Assembly (NCBI GenBank): GCA_963810915.1
Contig: CAWEPH010000001.1
Location: 62,001-126,000 of the forward strand
Length of the DNA: 64,000 nucleotides
Source of the DNA: JAOUEA01 sp963810915
GTDB taxonomy: Bacteria; Actinomycetota; UBA4738; HRBIN12
Reading direction: 5' to 3'
This document shows, one piece after another, positions 34,358-42,649 of this stretch. Numbering within the stretch: position 1 is the stretch's first letter; each line of letters starts with the position of its first letter. The notes beneath the pieces were generated by a model that did not search any database, had not been told where the DNA came from, and saw nothing but the letters and a program-made list of their open reading frames with translations. A program made the translations under genes and the position numbers.

Positions 34358-35353
34358 TCAGCGCCGGTACGTGATGGGGGAGAATCGCTCGAGTTTCTCG
34401 AATTGGTGGTGCGCCTCGACGTAACGGACGGTGCCGGAACGGGCGCGCATCACGATCGAATAGGTCGTGGCTCCGTCGGGCCAATACTGCACGCCCCCCA
34501 ACAGTGCCCCGTCCGTGATCCCGGTCGCGGCGAAGAAGACGTGGTCCCCGCGTACGAGATCGTCCGTCGTGAGGACGGCGTCCACATCGGTCCCCTCGTC
34601 GGCGAGGATCTGGCGCTCTGTATCGTCGCGTGGGTACAGGCGCCCCTGGATCGCTCCGCCGAGGCACTTGAGCGCGGCAGCAGCGATCACCCCCTCCGGG
34701 GTTCCGCCGATGCCGTAGAGGAGGTCCACGTCGGTTCGGGGCGCGGCCGCGGCGATCGCGCCGGCCACGTCGCCGTCGGAGATGAGGTACACGCGAGCCC
34801 CGACGCTGCGGATCGACTCGATGATCTCGGTGTGTCGCGGTCGGTCGAGGACCGTGACCGCGATGTCTTCGGGTTTCACGCCTTTGGCCTTGGCCACGAG
34901 CCGCACGTTTTCATCCGGCGGCAGCGTGATATCGATCACGTCGGCGGCCTCCGGACCACAGGCGATCTTCTCCATGTACACGGCCGCGCCCGGGAAGAAC
35001 ATCGACCCTCGCTCGGCGAGGGCGATCACGGCGAGGGCGTTGGGCTGGCCCAGGGCCGTGAGCCTGGTCCCGTCGATCGGATCGACCGCCACGTCGGTGC
35101 CCGGGCCATCGCCGTTGCCGACCTCCTCACCGTTGAAGAGCATGGGCGCCTCATCCTTCTCGCCCTCCCCGATCACCACGGTCCCATGCATCGAGACCGT
35201 GTCGATCATGAGCCGCATCGCGTCCACGGCCGCTTGATCCGCCGCGATCTTGTCGCCGTGGCCGATCCATCGGCCGGCGGCGAGCGCCGCCGCCTCGGTC
35301 ACGCGGACGAGTTCCATGGCGAGGTTGCGGTCGGGGCGGGTGCTGTCGCTCAC
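34358..35353 (-). CDS. glpX: Class II fructose-1,6-bisphosphatase
   Basis: A 331-residue metal-dependent phosphatase of gluconeogenesis. Hallmarks are VVIGEGEKDEAPML, the metal site VDPIDGTRLTALG, and LYGIGGTPEGVIAAAALKCLGG. The GTG at 35353 has AGGAGGG upstream. It lies at the downstream end of the minus-strand glycerol cluster, after pgsA and an SDR gene, and as in E. coli the gene is physically linked to glycerol genes. It would drive triose-phosphates derived from glycerol to hexose. Confidence 0.94.
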   Translation of the reverse strand: MSDSTRPDRNLAMELVRVTEAAALAAGRWIGHGDKIAADQAAVDAMRLMIDTVSMHGTVVIGEGEKDEAPMLFNGEEVGNGDGPGTDVAVDPIDGTRLTALGQPNALAVIALAERGSMFFPGAAVYMEKIACGPEAADVIDITLPPDENVRLVAKAKGVKPEDIAVTVLDRPRHTEIIESIRSVGARVYLISDGDVAGAIAAAAPRTDVDLLYGIGGTPEGVIAAAALKCLGGAIQGRLYPRDDTERQILADEGTDVDAVLTTDDLVRGDHVFFAATGITDGALLGGVQYWPDGATTYSIVMRARSGTVRYVEAHHQFEKLERFSPITYRR

Positions 35354-35387
35354 GGAGGATCCCTCCTGGTGCTCAGGTAGCTCCATC

Positions 35388-36401
35388 CTACGCGGCGGTC
35401 TCGAGTCCGCGCATCGCCGGCAGGAGCCCTTCGTCGATGTACCAGGCGAGCGTGCGCCGCACGGTCTCCTCCGGGGGTCGGTACCGCAGACCCAGCTCGC
35501 GCTCGGCGCGCGACCCGTCGTATCGATGCCCGTGGAGGAGCATCCGCACGACCTCGGGACACAACGGCAACTGGCGGCGCGTGACGCGTCCGAACGCACT
35601 CGCCATCACCCCGAGCGCCCGGACCGTGCCGTGGCCGAGTCGCAGCGTGTGCGCCGGCCTGCCGCAGACCTCGCGCAGCAGGTCGATCGTCTCCGCGGTG
35701 GTGAGCGAGGCACCGTTCAACAGGTAGCGCTCTCCCGGCACGCCGGACGCCTCGGCGCACAGGTGCCCGGCCGCGCAGTCGTCGACATCGACGACCGAGA
35801 GCCATGTGGCGACCACGGGAGGCCGCCGCCGACGCACCAGATCGAGGAACAGACGCGCCGAGCCCTCGGTACGTCCCGGGCCCTGGACGGATGACGGGTT
35901 CACGCAGACGACCGGCACACCGAGTTCGGCACCGAGCGCCAGCACCTTGCGCTCCGCGAGGAACTTCGAGAGCTCGTAGACGGACATGAAGGTGCCGCGG
36001 TGAGGGCTGTCCTCACGTCCGACCGTATCGACTGCCTCGCCGATCGTCGCCGCCGACGAGGTGTAGACGACGCGCTCCACGCCCGCCGCCGCCGCGGCCC
36101 GCATCAACTGCGCCGACCCCTCGACGTTGGTGCGCAACATCGGTTCGGGATCGCGGAGGCACGTCGCGTTCACACCGGCGACGTGGAAGACGGTGGTGCA
36201 TCCCCGTATCCCTCCGAGCATCGCCCCCAGATCGAAGAGGTCGCCGCGAACGGGGGTGGCGCCTGCCGCGCCGACGCGTGCCGCCCCCTCCTCGTCGCGC
36301 ACGAGCGCGCGCACGTCGCGATCGCCGTCCACCAGATGGCGCAACACCGCACCTCCGACGAAGCCGCTCGCGCCGGTGATGAACACCGGCCCCGAGGCCA
36401 C
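35388..36401 (-). CDS. NAD-dependent epimerase/dehydratase (extended SDR)
   Basis: A 337-residue extended SDR. It has the nucleotide motif FITGASGFVGGAVL (TGxxGxxG), the VFHVAGV segment, the catalytic YTSSAAT and YELSK (YxxxK) residues, and VNPSSVQGPGR. Overall it is most like dihydroflavonol-reductase or sterol-dehydrogenase-type proteins. Substrate unknown. The GTG start shares a base with the pgsA stop (TAGTG), so the genes are coupled. Confidence 0.82.
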   Translation of the reverse strand: MASGPVFITGASGFVGGAVLRHLVDGDRDVRALVRDEEGAARVGAAGATPVRGDLFDLGAMLGGIRGCTTVFHVAGVNATCLRDPEPMLRTNVEGSAQLMRAAAAAGVERVVYTSSAATIGEAVDTVGREDSPHRGTFMSVYELSKFLAERKVLALGAELGVPVVCVNPSSVQGPGRTEGSARLFLDLVRRRRPPVVATWLSVVDVDDCAAGHLCAEASGVPGERYLLNGASLTTAETIDLLREVCGRPAHTLRLGHGTVRALGVMASAFGRVTRRQLPLCPEVVRMLLHGHRYDGSRAERELGLRYRPPEETVRRTLAWYIDEGLLPAMRGLETAA

Positions 36402-36976
36402 TACGCCTCCCGCCGCGCGAGCACGCTGCGGAAGCGCGCGACGTACTCGACCCCGGATGCGACGGTCACGAGCACCGCTGCGAGCATCACGACCTGGTCG
36501 AGCCGCCACGCCCCGACGTTCACGGTGGGCTGCCAGATCGCTAGCAAGATCGCGATGAACTGGATGTTGGCCTTGAGCTTGCCCCACACCGACGGCGCCA
36601 TCACGGTCCCGTCGGTCGCGGTCACCGCTCCGCGCAGTCCGAGGATCAAGAGCTCTCGGCCGACGATGATGAAGCCCGCCCAGGCCGACGCTCGTCCGGT
36701 CGCGACCAGAGCGATCAACACCCCCGACACGAGCAGCTTGTCGGCCGTGGTGTCGAGGAAGTTCCCGAGCGCCGTCGTCTGCTTCCACCTGCGCGCGAGC
36801 CGGCCATCGATGAAGTCCGTGACGGCGGCGAACGCGAAGAGCGTGGCCGCGACGGGGATCGCCCAACTCCATCGATCGGCGTCCAGGATCAGGGCCATCA
36901 CGACCGGCGTCAGCGCGATGCGCAGGTACGTGACGAACGTGAGGAAGGCGGCGGCTCGATCGTCGGCGGTGGTCAC
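36401..36976 (-). CDS. pgsA: CDP-diacylglycerol--glycerol-3-phosphate 3-phosphatidyltransferase
   Basis: A 191-residue membrane protein with the CDP-alcohol phosphotransferase signature spread over DFIDGRLARRWKQTTALGNF and LDTTADKLL (the D-G-AR-G-D-D pattern). It would join CDP-diacylglycerol and glycerol-3-phosphate to start phosphatidylglycerol synthesis. It overlaps the stop of the DhaM-type PTS gene by 4 bases and the SDR by 1. This directly ties a glycerol-3-phosphate consumer to the glycerol operon; other CDP-alcohol transferases are a less likely reading. Confidence 0.85.
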   Translation of the reverse strand: MTTADDRAAAFLTFVTYLRIALTPVVMALILDADRWSWAIPVAATLFAFAAVTDFIDGRLARRWKQTTALGNFLDTTADKLLVSGVLIALVATGRASAWAGFIIVGRELLILGLRGAVTATDGTVMAPSVWGKLKANIQFIAILLAIWQPTVNVGAWRLDQVVMLAAVLVTVASGVEYVARFRSVLARREA

Positions 36977-39462
36977 GGCGTGGGCCGCATCGTAGCAGCG
37001 GCGCTCGGGTCACTCGCCAGCAGCTCACGCACCTCCGCCGCCGTCGCGCAGTCCAGAGCGCGGTCCGCGAGCACGCGCGCGGCGACGGGATCGGTGGCGC
37101 GCACGGCGCGCTTCACCGCGGCGATGGCCGGGGCGCTCATCGAGAGCTCGCGCACGCCGAGGCCCAGCAGGAGCGGGACCGCTCCGGCGTCGCCCGCCAG
37201 CTCGCCGCAGACGCCCACCCACCGACCGTGGGCATGGGCGCCCTCGACCGTCGCGCGGATGAGCTGAAGGACCGCCGGGTGCAGGGCGTCGGTGAGTCCG
37301 GCCACGTGCTCGTTGCCACGGTCGGCCGCCAGCGTGTATTGGGTGAGATCGTTCGTTCCGATCGAGAAGAAGTCGGCCTCCGAGGCGAGGGCGGCAGCGG
37401 TGAGAGCCGCGGCGGGCACCTCCACCATGATGCCGACCTCGAGGGAGATGTCCGAAGCCGTTGCCGCGCGCGCACGCTCGATGGCTGCGCGCGCCTGGCT
37501 CAGCTCGCCGAGCGTGGTGATCATCGGGAACATCACGCGGATGCGCCGGCCGGCAGCGGCCCGCAACACCGCGCGGAGTTGCGTCTCGAGCAGGGCCGGA
37601 CGCGCCAGCCCGAGCCGGATCCCACGCACGCCGAGGAACGGGTTCTCCTCCGGCCCTTGCCCGAGGTACGCGATGGGTTTGTCGGCCCCCGCGTCCAGCG
37701 TACGGATCAAGAGCGGGCGTCCCTCGAGGGCGTCCGAGGCGGCCGCGTACGCGGCGGCCTGCTCGTCCTCGTCAGGCATCGCGTCGCGGGCCATGAAGAG
37801 GAACTCCGTGCGGAAGAGCCCGACGCCGTCGGCGCCCGCGCGCAAGGCGCCGGCCGCCTCCTCTGGCCGACCGATGTTCGCGGCCACCTCGACGACCGTG
37901 CCGTCCGTCATCGCGGCCGGCGCGTGCGCCTCGGCACGGTCAGCGTCGTCTCGCTCGGCGATCAGGGCCTGTTCGGCCAGTAGCTGCTCCACGCGCTCGC
38001 GTGCGGGGGCGATCTCGACGAGGCCCTCCTCACCGATCAGCGCGAGGTCGGTCCCGTCCTCCACGGCGTCGAGGCGCTCGCCCAGCCCCACGACAGCGGG
38101 GATCCCCAGGGAGCGCGCGAGGACCGCGGCATGAGACGTCGGCCCCCCGTGCGCGGTGGCGATCCCGAGCGCGAGCGTCGGATCGAGCCCTGCGGTATCG
38201 GCGGGTGTGAGGTCGGCGGCAACGAGGATCCCGGGAGCGTCCAGCTCCGGGCGCGGCACCGGCACGCCCAACACGTGCGCCAGGACCTGCGTCCCCACGC
38301 TGCGCAGATCCGTGGCCCGGGCGCGCAGGTAGGGATCCTCCAGAGCGTCCCACGTCGAAGCGGTGCGTTCGACGGCGTCTTGCCAGGCGCGCGCGGCGCT
38401 CTCGCCGGAGGCGATCGCCTGACGTGCCGGCGCGAGCAGCGCGTCGTCGCGCAGGAACAGCAGGTGTGCGTCGAAGATCTCCGCTTGGTACTCGCCCGCG
38501 CGCGTGGCGACCGCGTCACGTTGCGCGGCGATATCCGCGCGGGTCGTCTCGATCGCTCGTTCGAGGACGGAGGATCCCTCGGCGACATCTCCCGCGTCGT
38601 GGGCGGGCACCTGGAGCTCGCGGATGTGGAACCTGCGCGCGGGCCCGATCGCGATGCCCGGCGATGCGGCGAACCCGCGCAGCGCGCCGGGTCCGGCCGA
38701 GGCCTCGGTGGTCGCTCCGGGCGCGTCGGGTTCCGCGACGTCGTCGAAGTCGCGTGCGGCCAGCGCCTGCAGAGCGGCGAGCGCCTCCGTCGCCTGAGGA
38801 CCGGAGGCGCTGACCTCGACCTCGTGCCCCTCGGTGACGCCGAGGGTCGCGACCGCGTTCAGGCTCGAGGCGTCGGCGGGCCCTCGGCCGTTGGTGAGGT
38901 CACGCACCTGGATCCGCGCGTCGAAGGCGGCAGCCGTCTGCACGAAGCGCGCCGCGGGACGGGCGTGCAGCCCGTGGGCGTTACGCACCGCCAGCCTCAC
39001 GGAGACCGCGGGCTCCTGGTCGTGCGCCGCAGGCGACGTCACCGCCTCCGTGGGCGTGCCGAGATGCGCGATCTTGCCGGCGAGCCCGCCCCGTGCCTCG
39101 GCCGCGACGGCCTCCAACGTGGCTCCGAGCTTCGCCGTGACCGCCGCCGCCACCGCTCCCTCGACGAGCGGCGCTTCGCAGAGGAGGATCTTCGTGCGTC
39201 GATCCTCGGGCAGGAGATCGAGCGCCATCTCGGCGGACAGGACGGCGCTGCCCAGGTCCATCAACACCAGCACGCCGTCTTCGGACCATGCCCGATCGAT
39301 GGCAGCCATCACCATCACCGCATCGGTTCCTATCGGGTGATCGTCCATGTCCAGGCCGCCGGCGGTCTCCAGCGCGACGTCGGGCCCGCCCATCTCCCGG
39401 GCGAGTTCTGCGACGCCCTCGGCGATGCGGTAGCTGTGCGAGACGACCACGATCCCGACCAT
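36973..39462 (-). CDS. dhaM: DhaM-type PTS fusion: EIIA(DhaM)-HPr-complete Enzyme I
   Basis: An 829-residue multiphosphoryl transfer protein. Residues 1-130 are a mannose-type EIIA/DhaM domain with active His9 (VVSHSYRIAEG). Residues about 152-240 are HPr with the NAHGLHARP motif (His166). Residues about 259-829 are a full Enzyme I: swivel-domain His444 in GGPTSHAAVLAR, then the PEP-binding TIM barrel with DGVGLFRTEFLFM, GTNDLTQYTLAADR and the late Cys in GVCGELAGD. The well-known E. coli DhaM carries only a truncated EI. Here one polypeptide could take phosphate from PEP to the DhaL-bound nucleotide. dhaK and dhaL lie upstream in the same direction. Confidence 0.93.
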   Translation of the reverse strand: MVGIVVVSHSYRIAEGVAELAREMGGPDVALETAGGLDMDDHPIGTDAVMVMAAIDRAWSEDGVLVLMDLGSAVLSAEMALDLLPEDRRTKILLCEAPLVEGAVAAAVTAKLGATLEAVAAEARGGLAGKIAHLGTPTEAVTSPAAHDQEPAVSVRLAVRNAHGLHARPAARFVQTAAAFDARIQVRDLTNGRGPADASSLNAVATLGVTEGHEVEVSASGPQATEALAALQALAARDFDDVAEPDAPGATTEASAGPGALRGFAASPGIAIGPARRFHIRELQVPAHDAGDVAEGSSVLERAIETTRADIAAQRDAVATRAGEYQAEIFDAHLLFLRDDALLAPARQAIASGESAARAWQDAVERTASTWDALEDPYLRARATDLRSVGTQVLAHVLGVPVPRPELDAPGILVAADLTPADTAGLDPTLALGIATAHGGPTSHAAVLARSLGIPAVVGLGERLDAVEDGTDLALIGEEGLVEIAPARERVEQLLAEQALIAERDDADRAEAHAPAAMTDGTVVEVAANIGRPEEAAGALRAGADGVGLFRTEFLFMARDAMPDEDEQAAAYAAASDALEGRPLLIRTLDAGADKPIAYLGQGPEENPFLGVRGIRLGLARPALLETQLRAVLRAAAGRRIRVMFPMITTLGELSQARAAIERARAATASDISLEVGIMVEVPAAALTAAALASEADFFSIGTNDLTQYTLAADRGNEHVAGLTDALHPAVLQLIRATVEGAHAHGRWVGVCGELAGDAGAVPLLLGLGVRELSMSAPAIAAVKRAVRATDPVAARVLADRALDCATAAEVRELLASDPSAAATMRPTP

Positions 39463-39481
39463 GCGTCGCCCCGTCGTCCGC

Positions 39482-39868
39482 TCAGGCTCTCGAGGCGAGG
39501 ACGCCGATCAAGAGGAACCCGTAGGCCACCGTGACCACCCCGAGGAGGACCAGGCCGCGGCTCACCCAGCCCCGCGCGCGATCCGAGAGTCCGAAGTCGA
39601 AGAGCACCGAGCGCAGGCCCAGCATCGAATGCCAGGTCACGATCACGAGGAACAGCGCCTCGAGCACGAAGATCACGGGGTTGCCCATGTACTCGATGAC
39701 CTGTTGGTAAGAGCGGAGCCCGCCGACCGACTGAACCACGAAGTGGTTGGCCACCATGTGCACGGTGATCAACACCAGCAGGGCGAGGCCGGTCAGCGCC
39801 GTCCATCGCCAGGACCGTGAGCGCGAGCCGCCCGGGCGGACCGTGGGAGACGTGGGGGTCGCCATCAT
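39482..39868 (-). CDS. Succinate-dehydrogenase-type membrane anchor subunit D
   Basis: A 128-residue protein with three membrane helices (about 18-40, 60-85, 100-125). Histidines in VHMVANHF and VTWHSMLGLRS match the heme-b/quinone anchor patterns of SdhC/SdhD-type subunits. The ATG at 39868 overlaps the preceding anchor gene's stop (ATGA). No SdhA gene accompanies it; the only flavoprotein in the unit is GlpA-type, so this anchor may serve glycerol-3-phosphate oxidation. Confidence 0.85.
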   Translation of the reverse strand: MMATPTSPTVRPGGSRSRSWRWTALTGLALLVLITVHMVANHFVVQSVGGLRSYQQVIEYMGNPVIFVLEALFLVIVTWHSMLGLRSVLFDFGLSDRARGWVSRGLVLLGVVTVAYGFLLIGVLASRA

Positions 39869-40314
39869 CGGCTCCCGAAGATGTGCAGGGCCGCGCCGAT
39901 CAACAGGATCGTCCCGATCACCATGATCGACCAGTAGAACGCCTTCTGCCGCTCGATCGCGAAGCCACTGCCGATCAGCGCGACGCGGAGGCCGTTCAGA
40001 CCGTGGGCCAATAGCCCGAAGATCAGGAGCACGTCGAGGCCGAGGAATACAGGGGTCGTGGCGATCTTGAGGAAGGAGTCCCAGGAGTCCGCTCCGCCCA
40101 ACAGCTTCGACAGGACCGCGAGGTGCAGGTACAGGTAGAACACGAGCCCGAGACCCGTGACGCGGTTCAGGGAGAACGCGAAGTGCCCGAGCCCACGTTT
40201 GCGGACGTCGAACCATGCGACGGGGCCGAACCCCTTGCGCTGGACGGGACCCGGTACCTCGCGTGACGCGATGATCTCGTCCAGCCCGCGGTCGGCGGTC
40301 TTGCGGTCGCTCAC
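39865..40314 (-). CDS. Succinate-dehydrogenase-type cytochrome b subunit C
   Basis: A 149-residue protein with three membrane helices. SLNRVTGLGLVFYLYLH corresponds to the conserved SxxxRxTG region of SdhC and its nearby heme-side histidine. LLAHGLNGLRVAL is the HxxxGxR motif of the second anchor helix pair. The GTG start overlaps the Fe-S subunit stop (GTGA). Together with subunit D it would bind heme b and quinone. It is not accompanied by sdhA. Confidence 0.87.
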   Translation of the reverse strand: MSDRKTADRGLDEIIASREVPGPVQRKGFGPVAWFDVRKRGLGHFAFSLNRVTGLGLVFYLYLHLAVLSKLLGGADSWDSFLKIATTPVFLGLDVLLIFGLLAHGLNGLRVALIGSGFAIERQKAFYWSIMVIGTILLIGAALHIFGSR

Positions 40315-41081
40315 GGCGTCTCCTTCCGCTGACGCAGTGCCCTGCGGAGCTCCATGATGCGCTGGGCCGGACGGACGTCGGAGGGGCACGCCTCGGTGCA
40401 TTCGAAGGCAGCGTGGCAACGCCAGGCGGCGGACTCGTCGTCGGCCCAGTCGAGGATCGCCTCGCGATCGGCGCCCCGCGCCTCCTCCAGAACCCGCTGG
40501 GCGTACGCGAGGGCGGCGGGACCCACGTACGTGTCGTCGGTCGCGGCCACCGGACACGCGGACAAGCAGATCCCGCATTCGATGCAGTCCTCGAGACGCA
40601 CGAAAGCGTCATGCCCTTCGGGAGGCTCCGCTTGCTCGAGGAACTCGCTCGTACGCACGAGCGGGTGGGCGGGTGGGAATCGCTGCGTGAACCCGTCCAT
40701 GTCGACGACGAGGTCGTTCAGCACGGGAAGGTTGGCCAAGGGCTCGACCGTGACCGTGCCGCTCGTATCGCGGATCGCGGTGACGCAGGCCAGACCCTCG
40801 CGCCCGTTCACGCGGACCCCGCAGGTCCCGCACGACGCGTGGAGGCAAGAGTGCCGAAGGGCGAGGGTCGGATCGCCGTGGAGCTGGATCCAGCGCAGAG
40901 CTTCGAGGATCGTCGTCGGCTCGCCCACGGGGACGTCGTACTCCTCGAAGCGAGGCGCGTCCTCCCCTCGCTTGAAGCGGAAGACGCGCACGTGCCGCGT
41001 GCCCGTGCGGGTGTGCCCCCCCGCTCCGGACGCGGTGGCCCCGGGCTCCGCCACGGCGACGGGGGTGGGGTCGGCGTTCAT
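40311..41081 (-). CDS. Succinate dehydrogenase/fumarate reductase-type Fe-S subunit B
   Basis: A 256-residue protein with all three cluster motifs. The plant-type [2Fe-2S] ligands are Cys79, 84, 87 and 99 (SCLHASCGTCG). The [4Fe-4S] set is Cys166, 169, 172 and 176 (CIECGICLSACP). The last set is Cys222, 228 and 232 (CHAAFECTEACP). VGPAALAYAQR between them is also typical of SdhB/FrdB. The first 28 residues are an Ala/Pro/Gly-rich extension. The ATG overlaps the GlpA-type gene stop by 4 bases, so the Fe-S subunit is coupled to a glycerol-3-phosphate flavoprotein, not to SdhA. Confidence 0.9.
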   Translation of the reverse strand: MNADPTPVAVAEPGATASGAGGHTRTGTRHVRVFRFKRGEDAPRFEEYDVPVGEPTTILEALRWIQLHGDPTLALRHSCLHASCGTCGVRVNGREGLACVTAIRDTSGTVTVEPLANLPVLNDLVVDMDGFTQRFPPAHPLVRTSEFLEQAEPPEGHDAFVRLEDCIECGICLSACPVAATDDTYVGPAALAYAQRVLEEARGADREAILDWADDESAAWRCHAAFECTEACPSDVRPAQRIMELRRALRQRKETP

Positions 41082-42274
41082 GCGGCGTAGTAGGCGGCGT
41101 GGGGGAGCAGGACGGTGTCGCGGGTGCGACAGCCGGCGACGACATCGAGCTTGCGGCAGATCACGTCGGCGCACAGCTCGGCCATCCCGCGCAACGTGGT
41201 GCCTTTGCCGCCCGTGATGGTGACGAGGCCTTCGAGATGGTCGGTCTCCGCGTGATCGATCGTCTTGAAGGTCCGTGAGAGCTCGCGACCCGAGTCGGCC
41301 TCCTCCTTTGAACCGATCAACGGGCGCGCGGCGGACCACGCTGCGCGGAACTCGGCGTCGCGCACGGCCGGGATCAGCTTGGAGCCCTCCTCCACCATCC
41401 GCTGCACGTGGTCGGCGGGCACGTCGAGCTCGTCGGGGTCGTCCACCTTCCAGGAGCTCGTCCCGATGACGGACAAGCCGCGCTGCGGCACGACGATGTC
41501 GCCGTCGCCGGAGCGGTGGAGGTGGTTCACGACCATGTTGCAGAGCCTGCCGCGCACCGCGAGCATCACGCCGGGGGAGGGGCTGATCGGCACGTCGACG
41601 CCGGCCAGGCGGGCCACCTTCTCGGACCAAGGTCCCGTCGCGTTCACCACCACGTCGGCGTGGATCTCGGCGTCGCGTTCGGTGACGTGATCGCGCACCG
41701 CGACCCCGCTGACGACGCCCGCGTGCATCAGCATCCCCGTCACCTCGACGTAGTTCAGGAGCCGTGCGCCGTTGGCCTTCGCGGTCGCGAAGAACCGCAG
41801 GGGCATCCGCATCGCGTCCATCGTCGCGTCGGGCACCCGCAGGGCGGCCTTCAGCTCGGGGTTCAGCATCGGCTCGAGCCGCAGGGCCTCGTCGGGCGTG
41901 AGCTGCTGCGCGGGGATCCCCGTGGCCTCGCAGCCGGCGACGAGGGCCGGCAGGTACTCCATGTCTTCGTCCGTGATGGCGACGAAGAGGCCGTCGTTCT
42001 CCTCGAAGGACCCCGGCGCGATCGTGCGCAGGATCCGGTTCTCCTCGATGCACTCGATCGCGGATTCCTGATCGTTCACGGCATAGCGTGCGCCGCTGTG
42101 CAGCAGGCCGTGGTGCCGCCCTGTGGTCCCCGACGTGAATTCGCCACGTTCGACGAGGGTCACGCGCAGTCCGCGGAGCGTGAGGTCGTGCGCGAGCGCA
42201 CCGCCGGTGCCTCCACCGCCGACGATCAGGACATGTGCGGGGGCTGAGTCGTTGCGCGCCATCGACGTCATCAT
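41078..42274 (-). CDS. glpA: GlpA-type FAD-dependent glycerol-3-phosphate dehydrogenase, short form
   Basis: A 398-residue flavoprotein. The FAD motif HVLIVGGGGTGGALAHDLTLRGLRVTLVE and the TGRHHGLLHSGARYAV block closely follow E. coli GlpA. VVVNATGPWSEKVA and the late TGGKGTTLRGMAE motif are also family hallmarks. E. coli GlpA is over 500 residues because of a C-terminal Cys-rich Fe-S domain; that domain is absent here. The usual partners GlpB and GlpC are absent too; three SdhB/C/D-type genes follow with 4-base overlaps. It should oxidise glycerol-3-phosphate to dihydroxyacetone phosphate. ATG codons one and four positions downstream are alternative starts. Confidence 0.9.
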   Translation of the reverse strand: MMTSMARNDSAPAHVLIVGGGGTGGALAHDLTLRGLRVTLVERGEFTSGTTGRHHGLLHSGARYAVNDQESAIECIEENRILRTIAPGSFEENDGLFVAITDEDMEYLPALVAGCEATGIPAQQLTPDEALRLEPMLNPELKAALRVPDATMDAMRMPLRFFATAKANGARLLNYVEVTGMLMHAGVVSGVAVRDHVTERDAEIHADVVVNATGPWSEKVARLAGVDVPISPSPGVMLAVRGRLCNMVVNHLHRSGDGDIVVPQRGLSVIGTSSWKVDDPDELDVPADHVQRMVEEGSKLIPAVRDAEFRAAWSAARPLIGSKEEADSGRELSRTFKTIDHAETDHLEGLVTITGGKGTTLRGMAELCADVICRKLDVVAGCRTRDTVLLPHAAYYAA

Positions 42275-42300
42275 CGCACCCCCCGGCGCGCCGCGGCTCG

Positions 42301-42555
42301 CTAGTTCTCGTCGTCCTCGGACTGTCCCTCGGCGAAGGTGCCGCGATGCGACGTGTCCTCGTCCTCGTCCTCGGCCTGACCCTCCGCGAAGAACCCCTTG
42401 GGATCCTCCAGGTGCGGGTCGTGCTCAGCTTCGCCGGTGGCGAACGACCCCCGGTGCTCGTCCCCTTCGTGCTCGCGTTCCTCCCCGGCCGCGAAGTCCC
42501 CCTCGTGCTTGTGGGATTCCTCCTTCGGCTCCTGGGCGTCCTTCTCCTCGTCCAT
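42301..42555 (-). CDS. Small acidic protein with four FA-G repeats
   Basis: An 84-residue, very acidic protein lacking membrane segments. It holds four imperfect repeats: EGDFAAGEE, RGSFATGEAE, KGFFAEGQAED and RGTFAEGQSED, each a G-x-F-A-x-G-[E/Q] core separated by His/Glu/Asp-rich linkers. It is probably largely disordered. The ATG at 42555 has GGGGAGGAGGAG upstream; the open frame extends upstream with no protein-like sequence. It lies between glpK and glpA on the same strand. Function unknown. Confidence 0.7.
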   Translation of the reverse strand: MDEEKDAQEPKEESHKHEGDFAAGEEREHEGDEHRGSFATGEAEHDPHLEDPKGFFAEGQAEDEDEDTSHRGTFAEGQSEDDEN

Positions 42556-42581
42556 GGCTCCTCCTCCCCGTCGACGCCGGG

Positions 42582-42616
42582 GGCCGGCGGGCGGACGTAC
42601 GGTCCGACCGCCGGCC
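42582..42616 (-). terminator. Hairpin downstream of glpK
   Basis: GGCCGGCGG (42582-42590) pairs with CCGCCGGCC (42608-42616), enclosing a second stem GGAC-GTACG-GTCC. It lies 34 bases past the glpK stop on the minus strand, before the acidic repeat gene. No U-tract is present. It may partly terminate transcription or set differential mRNA levels within the cluster. Confidence 0.55.
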
Positions 42617-42649
42617 TCGCGTCGTCCAGTCGCGGCGACGCTCCGCGCG

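Noticed and set aside
35388..37028. Long minus-strand frame running from the PTS gene end through pgsA into the SDR
   Set aside because: pgsA occupies another frame over that stretch with clear CDP-alcohol transferase motifs; the SDR start is fixed by TAGTG overlap at 36401.
39482..41081. Calling the B/C/D genes an ordinary succinate dehydrogenase
   Set aside because: No SdhA is adjacent and the coupled flavoprotein is GlpA-type; an SdhA elsewhere in the genome cannot be excluded.
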